From: Pomphorhynchus laevis
Taxonomy: Eukaryota; Acanthocephala; Palaeacanthocephala; Echinorhynchida; Pomphorhynchidae
Assembly: GCA_012934845.2 (NCBI GenBank)
Contig: WNNJ02000068.1
Coordinates: 1 to 64,000 of the forward strand
Length of the DNA: 64,000 nt
Reading direction: 5' to 3'
The notes below the pieces were generated by a model. The model did no database searches and was not told the DNA's origin. It saw only the letters and a list, made by a program, of their open reading frames with translations. Every line of letters starts with the position of its first letter. The stretch's first letter is position 1. A program made the position numbers and the translations under genes. Of the stretch, positions 21,958-33,534 are shown one piece after another.

Positions 21958-24900
21958 CAGTTTAGCTCGCTTCGCTCGCCGAATTTTTAGAGTTAACCCC
22001 TCTAATTATTAAAACAAATTACAGAGCTGATTACAGTTCCGCTCGCTGAAAAACCTATCATTTCGATCAGTAGCAAATTTAACAGTTTAAACACACAAGG
22101 ACGTCGATGGGAGGACGTAAGAAGACATCTACGACCGACATCAACTGTGCTCAACTACAAGTACAGTGCTCGGCACACGACTGCAGCGTCTGAACTACAA
22201 TTGAATGCGACAACAGTAAGTCTAAAGAAGACTTCATATGTGGCTTTTGTGCCAAAACTCATACACGACCTCTCCCATAAGAACATATCAACCTCCATTC
22301 AAACTACCCCAGTCGTTTCTGATGTCCTTTGTTAACCCACTGATCTTGTCACCATATGCACTTCTAATCCGATATCTTCATTTCCCGACACCTCGTCTCT
22401 TCCCTTCTGTCTCGTTTCACAATAACCTACATCCCTAAATCAAAATCACAACCACCAACGTCCACAATCCTTCAACTCATAACCTTTCCTCGCATCGCTC
22501 ACCACCCTCTATATTATCCAAATCCTATAGTCTTCCGCTGTCAAACCTACTCCCTTGATATCCTCAACTCCCAGCTCTCCTATCGTGATATCACCAACTC
22601 ACGTTACTCGTCCTCCTTTACGGAAACGCTTTCCTTCTCGCGATCGTTGTGTTATCGTCACTAATATCACTACTTCCACCTCTTTATCTACAGAAGCACG
22701 TCTCGACCACCATGTTTCTAAATTCAGATCCATCCTATCGTATCTTGTTCCTGTGGACAAACCATCATTTTTCAACAACATATCTCATGTAGCAATCTTC
22801 AGCCGAAACAAATCTTCTCAATCTAATCCTTCCCAGCCCCCTATCCTAAAAATTGTTTTCTACACACACGGTTTCCGCCTCGGCCTCCTCAACACTAGAT
22901 CTATTCTCAATAAATCCAATCTCATTATCAACCTATTCACCAAGCAATCCATCGATATCTTTTGCCTCACCGTGGGACTCCGATTCTGACGACCTCTTTA
23001 TCCGCCGTTTGCTCTGTGCCGGTTGCTACCTAGTCGAATCCGCTCGCCCCCTCAGCACATCACCTTCTGAATTCTCTAATCATGACGACATTGTCGCATT
23101 CGCATGTCACCACGCGTCTATTCGCAAAATTACTTCCCCTTTCAGTACTTGCTCTTTTGAACTGTTCACTTGTCGTTCTTCTAACGCGATCACTCAAGAT
23201 CTTGCCATTGTATACCCTCCTAGTTCATCTGCTCCTACATCCTTAATTTTTACCGAACTCGCTGACCTTCTGTCTCACTGTTCTTTGTCCTCCATCCCTT
23301 CAATCGTTCTTAACGACTTCAACAAACGCATGGACCGCCCCTCTTACATCGAGTTCATCCAGTTCATCAACATTCTATCCAACTATAACTACAAACCCAT
23401 CTCCATTGCCCCCATACATATACTTGGCGGGGGACTCGATATCATCGCTGTTTCCGATCATTTTGCTGCCTACACCTCACTGTTCATCTATGATCCTAGT
23501 CTATCCGATCACTTTCTCGACACCATTGATCTCACTCACAACCACACCACTCCTTACACACCTACAATCCTACGTCGCCCTTGGAGAAATCTTGACTTCT
23601 CCCTATTCCGCTCTGCTTTACTCAAATCATCTATATCCTATCCCACAATAACATATTATCCTCACGATCTCTCCTTTCTTTTCGACTCTGAACTCACATC
23701 CACTCTCGATCTTCTCTTGCCATTCAAGCATCACCAACACCGTCGCTTGCACCGTGTCACATGGTTTGACATCCAATGTCTACTCTCAAAGCGTCGACTC
23801 CGTCATGCTTTTCGAGTCTATCACTGCTCTCTCAGACGTGATTTCCGCTCGATCACTTCGTATTTCAGTGATTCCTATCTTGCTCTCCGCCAGTCTCATA
23901 TCAACCTACTACGTACCAAATGTAACTCCATCTGACAGCGTAAAATCATCACTTCATTCAACTCTAAGACTCTTTGGCATACTTTTAACTCAATCCTTGC
24001 TCGCTCCTTTCTTGCAACATAAATCCTCATGATTTTCGTCATTTCTCCAGACAAAAGTATCTACGTTGCTCTCTCACACCCCGGTCTCCCTCCTATACCA
24101 CTCTGCCTCGTCTAGCCTCATACTCTCGGAACCCTTTCATCTTATCCCTGTCTCAACTTCCAAAATCTCATTTGTCCTCATGCCCTTGTCCAACAAAACC
24201 TCAACTGCCGAGCCCCTGCCTACCCACATACTTAAATCCAAATGATCATCGATATCCCCTTTTCTCACAACCTTGTTTAGCTCGTCCATCCGCAGTCGTA
24301 TCTTCCCTTTATACTGGAAATTCGCAAAAGTTAGTCCCTCGTTAAGAAACAATCGCTCGACCCCTCCCTTCCTTCTAGCTATCGCCACATTTCACTACTC
24401 CCTACTCTTTCTAAGCTCTTAGAACGCCTCATCTTAATACAAATCAACGCTTATCTCTCCTCATCCAATCTGTACCCTCCTTTCCAATCCGCTTTCCGCT
24501 CTAATCACTCGACAGAAATCGCATGCATAAAAGTGTACAACGACTTACTCATTTCTCGAGACAAGGCTCTATATAGTGTTCTCATCTCCCTCGACCTCTC
24601 CTCCGCCTTCGGCATTGTCGACCACTCTGTCCCCCTTTCTCGCCTTCGTTATGATTACGGCTTTTCTTCCTCCTCCGTAGTATGATTTGCATCATATCTA
24701 TCCGACCGTTCCTTTCGCGTCTTTTCTGATTCATCATACTCCCCTCCCATCCCTATTTTTTGCGGGGTCCCACAAGGTTCGGTCCTAGGTCCCGTCTTTT
24801 TCTCTTTTCTGCTTGACGATCTCTCTCCGTTTATCAAATCTTACTCCTTTAACGTCATGCAATACGCCGATGACATCATCATCTATGCTCATGCGACCGC

Positions 24901-25322
24901 ACATCGCATACACGATATCGGCATTTCTGCCTCCAACTGTCTTTCTTCTATCTACATACGTCTCTCCAATCTCCATCTCGTTCTAAACCACGACAAGTAC
25001 AAAATAATGTGGATCCTCTCCCGCCAACCAAACATATCTCCTCCCACTGTATCTTTTGACTCATCGATCATCCCCGTAGAACACAATCTCACTTTCTGAG
25101 GCTTCCATTTCGATGATCACCTTTTCCTTAAACCCTACGTCTTGTATGTATCTTCTTTCATCGCTTCTCTCCCCTAAAATCGATTACTGCCTCAGCATTT
25201 TTGCAAATTTTCCGAAATCCATCATCCTACCCATACAACGAATAATCAACTCCACCTTCTTATCGTAACTTTTCGTCTCATCGTTGTCGGCTCCCCCATC
25301 GTTCATCAACCTTCCTGTCAAA
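21958..25322 (+). mobile_element. L2-like LINE family B, copy B2, near full ORF span
   Basis: ORF1-like region (about 22085-22860), then ORF2 in broken frames: endonuclease at about 22853-23935 with NDFN in place of GDFN and SDHF retained; linker 23754-24400; reverse transcriptase in fragments with LDLSSAF, GVPQGSVLGP and YADDIIIYAH at about 24590-24890. It ends at TCATCAACCTTCC, inside the ORF2 C-terminal part, where family A sequence takes over. Many stops and frameshifts. The EN-RT order on + is intact. It is older than the B copy at 55.4-58.6 kb. Confidence 0.88.
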
Positions 25323-26437
25323 ACACTGTGGTTTTGTTTTCTTCATATCTATTAAACCGTACTTTTCGCATTTGTTATAACTCTTCTCTTTCCTATCCTT
25401 CTCCCACCCGTCCGGTGTTCCACAAGGTTCAGTATTAGGCCCTTTGCTTTTCTCTCTTCTTCTCAGTAATTTGTCTTCTATTTCTCATAAATTTTATTTT
25501 CATGTTATGCAATATGCTGATGACATTCTCATCTATGATCACGCCCCTGTTTATCGTATTTATAATCTTAGTGTTTCTGCTTCCAACTGTCTTGTCTCAA
25601 TTTTCATTCATATATCTCCTCTTCGGCTTTCTCCAAATCCTAATAAATCAAAAATAATGTGGATCCTACATCGACGCCCCGGCTTAGAACCTCCCTCCGT
25701 ATCATTAAATTCTACAATTATCCCTATCGTTGACAATCTCATTTTCCTAGGCTTCTATTTCGACAACAAACTTTCACTTAAACCTTTCGTTTGAGATAAA
25801 GTACGCTCATCTACCTTGATACTCCGCAACCTCCGTCAAGTTCATAGATTGATCGATTTCCCTTCATGTATGACTCTCATATCTTCTCTCATTTTATCAA
25901 GACTTGATTACTGTCTGAGTCTATTTTCCAATTCATCTAAATCCATTCTTCTTCCTTTACAACGCATTATCAACGCACCCATCCGAATTCTCCTCAGTCT
26001 CCGTCCTTTTGATCATACATCCCACTATCTTGTTTCTCTTGATTGGCCTACCATTTATTGTAGTGTTCAAATTCGTCTTCTTCTCATTGCTTTCCGCATT
26101 ATAAATTATCATACCCCTTCATTTCTCAACCTTCTTTTTTTTGACAATTCTCGTACTGTGTATTGTGCTCAGCGTTCCCGAAATTCCCTTCTTTTACATG
26201 TCCCAAACTACTCTACCTCTTTTGGCTTCCGCTCCTTCGTTGTGGCTGCTCCTCCCTCGTGGAATCAATTGCCTATTCATATCCGCCAATCAACATCAAT
26301 GCCGTGCTTCAAACGCCAAATCCAATTCCATTTCAATAATTAACTAATTATCTGTGACTTTTGCTGTGCTTTTTGTTAGTGGACTTGTAAGCGTGCACTT
26401 GGCACGCATTTGCCAGATTAAATAAATTATTATTCTT
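25323..26437 (+). mobile_element. L2-like LINE family A, copy A5, 5'-truncated
   Basis: Begins within the RT domain (before TGGTTTTGTTTTCTTCATAT). It includes GVPQGS-type DNA and YADDILIY (in the frame 25444-25794), then the C-terminal domain (25816-26343), and ends with the family 3' hairpin AAGCGTGCACTTGGCACGC, ATTTGCC and an AAATAAATTATT tail. It has one in-frame stop and a frameshift between the two frames. It joins copy B2 directly, which suggests insertion into B2 or a recombination joint. Confidence 0.88.
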
Positions 26438-26879
26438 TTTTTTATTTTTTTAATTTTTACTCTCTGTTTATTCCTTTAGTCTTCTCCAATTTGAGTGGTG
26501 CGTGAATGAATCCACACAAAAAAAGGATATCAACACTCAAAGCAGCTAAACGTTGAAGATATGTTGACGAAATTACTAAATTACGTCCGCTTGTAAGTGT
26601 TCATTTGGTCAGGTTTGCTTCTCGCTCATTTCGTGGTGCAAGGATGTCCAATCATCGTGTATTCCACGCAATGGCAACTCATTGACACCACGTGGAATAG
26701 AAATTATACAATAACATCGGATGTTTTCTTTGATTGTATTCTATAATTGGCCCCATTTGCGGGTAACAATGGCTTGTAATAATATTTTAGTAATAAATTA
26801 TTATTTAAGAAACAAATTATTATTATTGGTTTTAAACACTTTAAAAAGATTAAATAAATTCGAATAAAAAAATTCGAAA
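26438..26879. other. Spacer after LINE tail
   Basis: No gene. The beginning is T-rich and the remainder is mixed composition with no recognised repeat. Confidence 0.4.
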
Positions 26880-26989
26880 AAAAAACTTGTTTTAATTCAA
26901 AAAACTATATAAATAATTTACCGAAATACGTAAGCTCTAACTTTAAGAAACTCTTAAAGTCAAGTTCAAACCAAGGGGAATTAAACAAA

Positions 26990-27182
26990 CATTAAAATTG
27001 TTAAAAACGAAATTAGCACATTGAACTTGGTAATTTGTAAATCTGATAAAAATAATTGTTTTGTTGTAATGAATAACGTAGAATATATAAAATTAGGTAA
27101 GGATGTTATTAACAATTTAAAATTTTATAAATTAAATAGAGACGATACATTAAAAATACAGACAGTATTAAATATTTTTTGA
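26990..27182 (+). pseudogene. Old Penelope-like element, left part
   Basis: Translates as LVICKSDKNNCFVVMN and onward, the N-terminal RT block of Penelope-like elements (usually a KADKGN..VV pattern). It stops shortly before the 135-bp direct repeat. The continuation of the same RT, beginning with a KIHK..RPI block, lies at 30760 on the other side of the inserted younger element. Broken, and older than the insertion. Confidence 0.7.
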
Positions 27183-27270
27183 AAAGGATGAATATAAATA
27201 ATAAAATAGATAATAACATTTAAATTATAGAAATGATTTAAAATTATAGAAATGATTTAAATTATATAAT

Positions 27271-27405
27271 GATTTAAATTATATAAAATCTAAAAACAAT
27301 TATTAATTTTATTATTTAATTATTAAATTTTGATTTAGCATTATTATGTTTTGTTTATTTTATAATTATATAACAATACGTAGACTCAGTTAGCTGATTT
27401 AATTT
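27271..27405 (+). repeat. Left 135-bp direct repeat (candidate pseudo-LTR)
   Basis: Matches 30625-30759 over 135 positions with a single visible difference. Together the pair brackets the permuted Penelope-like element, as pseudo-LTRs of Penelope-like elements do. It contains no coding sequence of the older element it interrupts. Confidence 0.85.
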
Positions 27406-27832
27406 GTTCTACTGACATGTTATTATTGACCTGTGGACTTTGTTTTCCCGGTAATATGACCTCTGTCAGAAATACTGAAACTATGTATTATTGGTTACGA
27501 CTTTATTATTTTTTCTTATTTTCAAACAAGCATGAATTATTAATTCTTAAAAAAGGGAGAAGTTTGCATCCCAAGGTGTTTACACTTTAAAATGTAAACT
27601 GCTTCACGTGATCACGTTTAAGAGACCAGGTAATGGCCAATAGCTAGGTCGCGTAGCGCGTGGAGTGAAGGTGGTAGATCTTTATAGATCTTGTTCCAGC
27701 CTGCAACCGCCTTAAGCAGGGCAGCCCCCTGTCAGATGCTGCTGGATGGCCCGTTGTAAGTTTAGTCCGAGTCAACTAAACTAGGTGGCGACACCGAAAA
27801 AGCAACGTTAAAAATCATGACTTAAAAGTTAC

Positions 27833-28366
27833 ATGTACTCAACAATATTGGAAAAATACGTAAGTACTAATGATTTCAATTTTAGATCTTTTAAATGTAA
27901 TAGAAAAAATTGTATAGTTTGTGATGTTATAAATAATAATAATTGTATCGTAAGTAATACGACAAACAAATGTTTTTCATTAAATATTAATAATAATTGT
28001 AACTGCAATACTGCAGGTGTAGTGTATCTAATACAATGCACATGTGGATTGCAATATATAGGAAAAACATATCAAATGTTAAAAACTAGGTTTAGGCAAC
28101 ACATATATAACATACAGCATAATAGTCAAACTATATTTCATAAACATATGAGATTAATAGGACATGATATTAAAAACTGTAAATTATTTATTTTAGAACA
28201 TATTATAGAAGAAAACATTTCAATATTAAATCAAAAACTATTAGAAAAAGAAGATTTTTGGATTAAAACGCTTAATTCCATGTACCCATTAGGATTGAAT
28301 GACGAGGTACAAGGAATTGGCAGAAGTAGTAAAAGAACTTTATGTAAATATAAGAAGTTTTTCTAA
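27833..28366 (+). CDS. GIY-YIG endonuclease domain of the permuted Penelope-like element
   Basis: 177 codons from ATG 27833. A cysteine cluster (C22, C27, C30: CNRKNCIVC) is followed by the nuclease core: VVYLI (63-67, in the GIY position), CTC (69-71), QYIGKT (74-79, YIG position), an arginine at 86 in the catalytic-Arg position, H90, and a C-terminal WIKTLN..PLGLN block typical of Penelope GIY-YIG domains. It makes the nick that primes reverse transcription. The frame overlaps the RT frame by 68 bases, with the two in different registers. Extreme A/T codon bias (many AAT, AAA, ATA) sets it apart from host genes and L2-like LINEs. Confidence 0.85.
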   Translation: MYSTILEKYVSTNDFNFRSFKCNRKNCIVCDVINNNNCIVSNTTNKCFSLNINNNCNCNTAGVVYLIQCTCGLQYIGKTYQMLKTRFRQHIYNIQHNSQTIFHKHMRLIGHDIKNCKLFILEHIIEENISILNQKLLEKEDFWIKTLNSMYPLGLNDEVQGIGRSSKRTLCKYKKFF

Positions 28367-30380
28367 AGATATCATATGTTCAATAAATCAAAAATTAATT
28401 AACGACTATGATAGGCTAAGTTGTATAATAGACAGTTATTGTAATACAAAATACTATAATCATACAATAAATGTAAATAATAACAATAGAAAATATACAT
28501 TAACCATAAACTTCATTAATAAATGTATAGATAACATAAATATAGCCGGACTTTTAAATAATTCTAAAAGTAAAGAAATAATAGGGTCAGATTTAAGTAA
28601 ATATATTCCTAAAATAAGGTATAAACTCCTACCACCATTAGGACGAAAAATTTGTAATTATAATAAAGAATTAAAATCAATATGTAACGATAATATTAGA
28701 AACATAATAGAAACAGAACGCAATTGTAAAAGTCTTAGTTTTGATAAAATAAATGAACATATATGTACCCATAATCTAGAATTAATTGAAAATTGTGAAT
28801 TAAGAAAGCTGCTATCGAAAGGGTATAAATATAGATTAAATAACAACAACGACAAAAATAAAATATACAGTTCGTTATATAATAACTTAAATGATTACTT
28901 TAGTAAGCTGATTAATAGTGAAAGCTCGAATATATCTAAGATAAAAATTTGGAAAGATTATATATTTGATAAAATTAAAAATAAAATGAAAATAACAAAC
29001 AATTATAAAAGGAAAGATAAAATTAATAAAGATATGTATAAAGAACTTACTAAATTAAAGGATAACTATATAATAACAACTATTGATAAAGCTAGTAATA
29101 ACTTTGTCTTCATATGCAAAAAGCTTTATTATGATATACTAATGAAAGAGGTTAATTATAATGATTTAAATGTAAATCCAACATATGAACGTAGTGAGTT
29201 GAGTTTAGAAACAATTATTACAAGTCACTGTTCTATAATGGATAAAAAGGGTATAAAGGTTGAATTAGATAATAAAACTATACCTATATTATATTGGAAT
29301 CCAAAATTACATAAAAATCCAATAAAACCTAGGTTCATATGTAGTGCGTTTAAATGTACATTAAAACAACTTTCTGTCTATATGAATAAAATACTTAAAG
29401 TAATTAAAGCACATTTTAAAAAATATTGCAAGGTAATCGAAATTAATACTGGTATAAAACACTATTTCAGTATTAATTCTACAAAAGAATTTTTAGAACA
29501 GACAAAAGGAATAAATTTTCAAAATATAAATACATACGATTTTAGTACGCTTTATACAAATCTAGATTTAGTAGATATTAAAGAAGCGTTAGTAAAATTA
29601 ATTAACCTTATATTCGGAAAAAGATATACATATATATGTTATAATAATTATAACGCCTATCTAACAAAAATTAAACCATCAAATAAATATAAATATATGG
29701 ATAAAATTGAATTAATAGAATCCTTAAATATTTTGATAAATCAAAATTATTTAAAAGTAGGGACATCTATATTTAGACAAGTAAAAGGTGTTCCAATGGG
29801 TGATAATAGTAGCCCAATTATAGCTGACTTGTTTTTAAGCTTTATAGAATATGAATTTGTTCATAACTGTGTAAAAACTAAATCTAAACAATATAAATAT
29901 ATAAAATATGTTTCGATACATTGATGATATATGTGTATTTAATTCTAATAATTTTTATTCAATTAGTGAGCACATTTATCCAGAAAGCCTTATTCTTAAC
30001 AAAACTAATATTAATGATAAAGAAGGTGTATATCTAGATATGAACATTAAATTAACATTAACTAAAACTACTATTAATTTATATCGTAAAGATGACATAT
30101 TTAAATTTACAAGAAACATATTTTTGCATGAGCATTCATGCATACCATATAATATAAAATATAATACATTAAATAATGAAATTTTAAGAATTGCAACAAT
30201 ATGTAATGATATTGGCTTTCTTCAAAATCATTAAAATAATTTAATAGATACATATTTTAAACTAGGTTACTATAAAAATAACATCAAGCAGAAAATAGTA
30301 AAATATATAAATCAACACAATAATATAAAGAATAAATTTAAACTCTTAAGTGGCAAATTTTTATGGATGGATAATAAATA
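28299..30380 (+). CDS. Reverse transcriptase of the permuted Penelope-like element
   Basis: Carried in overlapping frames 28299-29924 and 29908-30234, with recognisable C-terminal sequence to about 30380. Penelope/telomerase-type RT landmarks in order: TTIDKASNNFVFIC, WNPKLHKNP..PRFICSA, motif A YDFSTLYTNLDL, motif B VKGVPMGDNSSPIIADLFL, motif C FRYIDDICVF, then LDMNI and the YRKDDIFKFT block. Motif A and C aspartates are present. The protein would copy the element's own RNA from a nick made by the endonuclease. Codon use matches the endonuclease frame. It looks broken rather than functional in this copy. Confidence 0.85.
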
Positions 30381-30624
30381 ATATACTTTGCATTAGAATA
30401 AGATACTAGATAGTTATTTCAGAGGAAATACATCATTAGCATGTATTTGGCCCCGCTGCTATGTTGGGTTGAGGAGTTAGGGGCCGAAACCTGATAGCAT
30501 AGCAGTTCCTCCTGATGACCTCTAATTCTTATTCTGATACAACGTCTGTTATTTATTAGTCAATTCATAAAAATGACGTTTATTTTAAATTTTATTTTTT
30601 ATTTTTTATTTTTATTTTTAACTT

Positions 30625-30759
30625 GATTTAAATTATAGAAAATCTAAAAACAATTATTAATTTTATTATTTAATTATTAAATTTTGATTTAGCATTATTA
30701 TGTTTTGTTTATTTTATAATTATATAACAATACGTAGACTCAGTTAGCTGATTTAATTT
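30625..30759 (+). repeat. Right 135-bp direct repeat (candidate pseudo-LTR)
   Basis: Partner of 27271-27405. RT coding of the older Penelope-like element resumes immediately after it. Confidence 0.85.
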
Positions 30760-31130
30760 TAAGAACTTGTTTATCAAAAAATGCGAAATCTGATTTTATG
30801 TACTTACTCTCAAAAATTCATAAAAAGGAACATTGTGTAAGACCTATTATCGCATCATATATGCCATGTTCAAATATAATATCAAAAAATTGCGAGGAAA
30901 ATTAAATCATTATTAGATATATCTCATTTTCCAACGTTAAAAAATGGAATTCTTTTCTCTCAAATGATCCGTAACTATAATGCAAAGGGTAAAACGATTG
31001 AGCTAGCTGTAAAATTCGGATGACTCCTTTAAACTTTGTTTTGTAAATTGGTCTATTCAATAATTAAGTACTAATCTAATAAAAGTCTTAAATTTAGGTC
31101 CTTAATTTACACCAATGATAATATTTTCAG
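30760..31130 (+). pseudogene. Old Penelope-like element, right part
   Basis: Translates as FMYLLSKIHKK, then VRPIIASYMPC, the RT block normally reading FYLLPKIHK..RPI. The sequence decays into stops before 31.1 kb. Same strand and register of order as the part at 26990-27182, so both belong to one element interrupted by the younger insertion. Confidence 0.7.
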
Positions 31131-31199
31131 AACCTAAAATTCTTACTGAATTCGAAATCGATAGCTCTTCATACGGGATACAAACAAGGATTTGAAGTG

Positions 31200-31910
31200 G
31201 AGACAAAAGACAACCCTGACAGATCCCAACGCATACACGAAATGATTCAGACTTCCTACGTAGAACATTAACACAACACATACTTTGTTCTATAGAGAAG
31301 CCACAGCTACCTGGAGATAGTGTGGTACTCCATACTCCCTTAGTACCTCCCGCAACCTCTCTCGCGGATATCGGTCGAACGCCTTCTCAAAATCTACAAA
31401 ACACATGTAGACCGGTTGAGCGAACTCCCAAGACTGTTCGAGGATAGTTGAGAGAGTAAAGAGCTGATCCGTCGTTCCATGACCTGGACGAAAGCTGCAT
31501 TGTTCCTCTTGCAACTCTCCCTCAACTATAGGCCGTATCCTTAACTCAAGAATCCTAGCAAATAGCTTACCAGTTTGACTAAGAAGATTGATTCCCCGAT
31601 AATTAAAACATACTCTTCGATCACCTTTCTTAAAGACGGTACTACCACTCCAGTTGGCTACTCACTTTGAACCTTGTACGACTTCAATGCAACGTTGAAG
31701 ATCCGTGTTAGCCACTTCATGCCAACAACGCCGAGAGCCTTCGAATCTTGTCTACTCCAGAAGACTTGCCATTACGAAGTTTACTAACAACAGCAATGAC
31801 CTCTTCCAAAGAGATAAGCTCTTCCGTTGATTCTAAAGGGTCTACTTCTACAAGAGAAGGCATATCCATCGGATTAAGAAGACTTAAAATGCTCTTTTTA
31901 ATAACCAAGA
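31200..31910 (-). pseudogene. LINE reverse transcriptase relic, clade unresolved
   Basis: Two frames on -: 31717-31908 (VIAVVSKLRNGKSSGVDKIR, the pre-palm K..GKS.G.D block) and 31290-31514 (EEQCSFRPGHGTTDQLFTL, then YMCFVDFEKAFDR, RT motif A with VDFEKAFD). The catalytic motif C region is missing and frames are interrupted. It differs from the L2-like and RTE-like copies in the window. Confidence 0.75.
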
Positions 31911-32959
31911 ATTTCTTTAATGTCAGTCATCATAGATTCTCTCATGTCATGGACAGTTTGAGGAATTTTCTGCTTTCCAGCACGAAGGTTCTTGATCGTC
32001 TTCCAAGATTCGTCGGTGACTCAACCTGCGTGTGGGGATTTTGCGACTGATGGTGAAATCAGAAATAATACAGGCAATCAACAAGTCAACAATGAAAAAC
32101 AGTTATGCGATTCATCTGAAGAGAAAATCAACAAAACATCAAAGGAAATAATTCCACCGCTCGAATCTCGTAGATATTCAAGAAGACGTCAAACATCGCG
32201 ATACTTATCCAATTACGTCGTTGTGTAGAATATTGTGAAATAATATTACATTGTTGAATATATTCTTTTAGATGTTTTGAATAAAGCCTTACTCTTTTTG
32301 ATATATTTGGGTACAAATAATTAGATCAGCCCTCACTACACGAACATTCCCGCACAATACGCCTGTCAGATCCGTATCTCACTATTTGCCCAGAGAATTC
32401 TTTTCGTATGGAATTAACTTTCAGATACGATCGTTAACTCTTGTAATATTCATGCCTTCAAACTAGACTTGGATATAGATTTAGAATTTTTACTTTTATT
32501 TTTAATATTCATGTGATGCAACTCGTAGTCTTTTAATCAGTGCTATAATATATATGTCAACCATTAAATAAGATTATTATAAGATTATGATCTATAATTT
32601 TAATAAAATTAATCTAATATGTTACTAATATGGCTTGATAGATATTTTACAATTTTCCAACCATGTCCTTTTTGTCCTTCATAGTTTGTGCTGGTTACTA
32701 CCCGAACTTCAAAAATATTCTTCAATATGACAAGAGAGAAGTGTCGTATTCGTGTTGTCATATTCTTCAATATGACAACATGAGAAGATATAGAAGCCTA
32801 GCTGTTAAAAGATAACATTAAATAATAACCATGGATTTAATAATATAGAGTAAATTTAAAAACATAAACTTTCACATTAACGTATTCTTTTCGTATGATT
32901 TGCTAAACCACTAATAGCCATTACCATATCAAAACATTTACTGTTTACAACCCAGATTC
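31911..32959. other. Region without a supported gene
   Basis: Open frames at 31992-32228 (+) and shadows are not convincing. A perfect hairpin TGTTGTCATAT / ATATGACAACA lies at about 32755-32782, beside a short direct duplication of ATATTCTTCAATATGACA. The rest is AT-rich. Confidence 0.45.
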
Positions 32960-33530
32960 TTTGGAACAAAGGATAACCAAGGAAAACCAAGCTCTCCTTG
33001 GTTCGACAATGAGATTCTTGATGCACTTAAGTACCGCAACAAATTGTGACGCAAGTTGAGGCATTATCCTGCTTCCAAACGTGCCTACATCGACTCTCGG
33101 AACTTATACAATAGGCTAAAATTTTAGAAACGCTATTCGTACAAATGAATATCACCAGGGATGAATATTTGAACCTAGGAGGTTTCGGTCATATGTAAGA
33201 AAGAACATAACTCGTCACCACATTTATCTCAATTCAAACGCCATCTTAGACTTTAACCGAACCGTCTCTTATCGCCCAACATTTAGCTGTTAGCTTCTCA
33301 GTGCAAGCTTCGATTACTAACAAAGAGCGTAATTTTAGTTGGAAGTATGCTTTGATTGCACATCATGGTTGTCCTTGTTCACTCAGAGTTGATGAGGTGT
33401 TGAACGAGATTATGAAGCTCGATCCGTTTGCATCTCAATGACTAAACAATATTGCGCCGTCAAAGCCCCAGCGAACTTACTGTGCAATGGTTTAACTCTG
33501 TTTTTCATATATAGCTTGTATATATCTTGA
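32960..33530 (+). pseudogene. LINE ORF2 relic, EN-RT linker part
   Basis: Fragments such as PWFDNEILDALKYRNKL, YIDSRNLYNRL and VDEVLNEIMKLDPFAS match the linker between endonuclease and RT of CR1/Jockey-group LINEs. Stops interrupt it. It ends where an antisense family A copy begins (33.54 kb); RT C-terminal sequence on the same strand follows at 35.3 kb, so the family A insertion may split one old LINE. Confidence 0.55.
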
Positions 33531-33534
33531 ATAA

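Larger units (their letters stand above)
27406..30624 (+). mobile_element. Penelope-like element with permuted EN-RT order (Naiad-like)
   Basis: About 3.2 kb between 135-bp direct repeats. It has a leader with GC-richer structured sequence (about 27590-27800), then a GIY-YIG endonuclease frame, then a telomerase-related reverse transcriptase, then a 3' segment with strong dyads (30450-30520). In ordinary Penelope-like elements the GIY-YIG domain is C-terminal. The N-terminal placement with a CxC motif inside it is what was described for the Naiad group. No capsid or envelope is present or expected. The coding part lies in overlapping frames, so this copy is probably inactive, although its direct repeats are almost identical, suggesting recent arrival. 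Confidence 0.82.

Noticed and set aside
27271-27405. 135-bp repeat as a plain target-site duplication
   Set aside because: Far longer than usual for Penelope-like elements, and it lacks the RT coding expected if it were duplicated target from the older element; pseudo-LTR is the better reading, though not proven.
27833-28366. Endonuclease frame as the C-terminal end of a tandem upstream Penelope-like copy
   Set aside because: No RT of the same codon style lies upstream of it, and its frame overlaps the downstream RT frame without any junction sequence, so a single permuted element is simpler.
31992-32228. Short frame ending in an arginine-rich RRYSRRRQTSRYLSNY tail
   Set aside because: Vaguely like C-terminal tails of some retroelement polyproteins, but no catalytic domain or repeat ends are nearby, so no element can be named.
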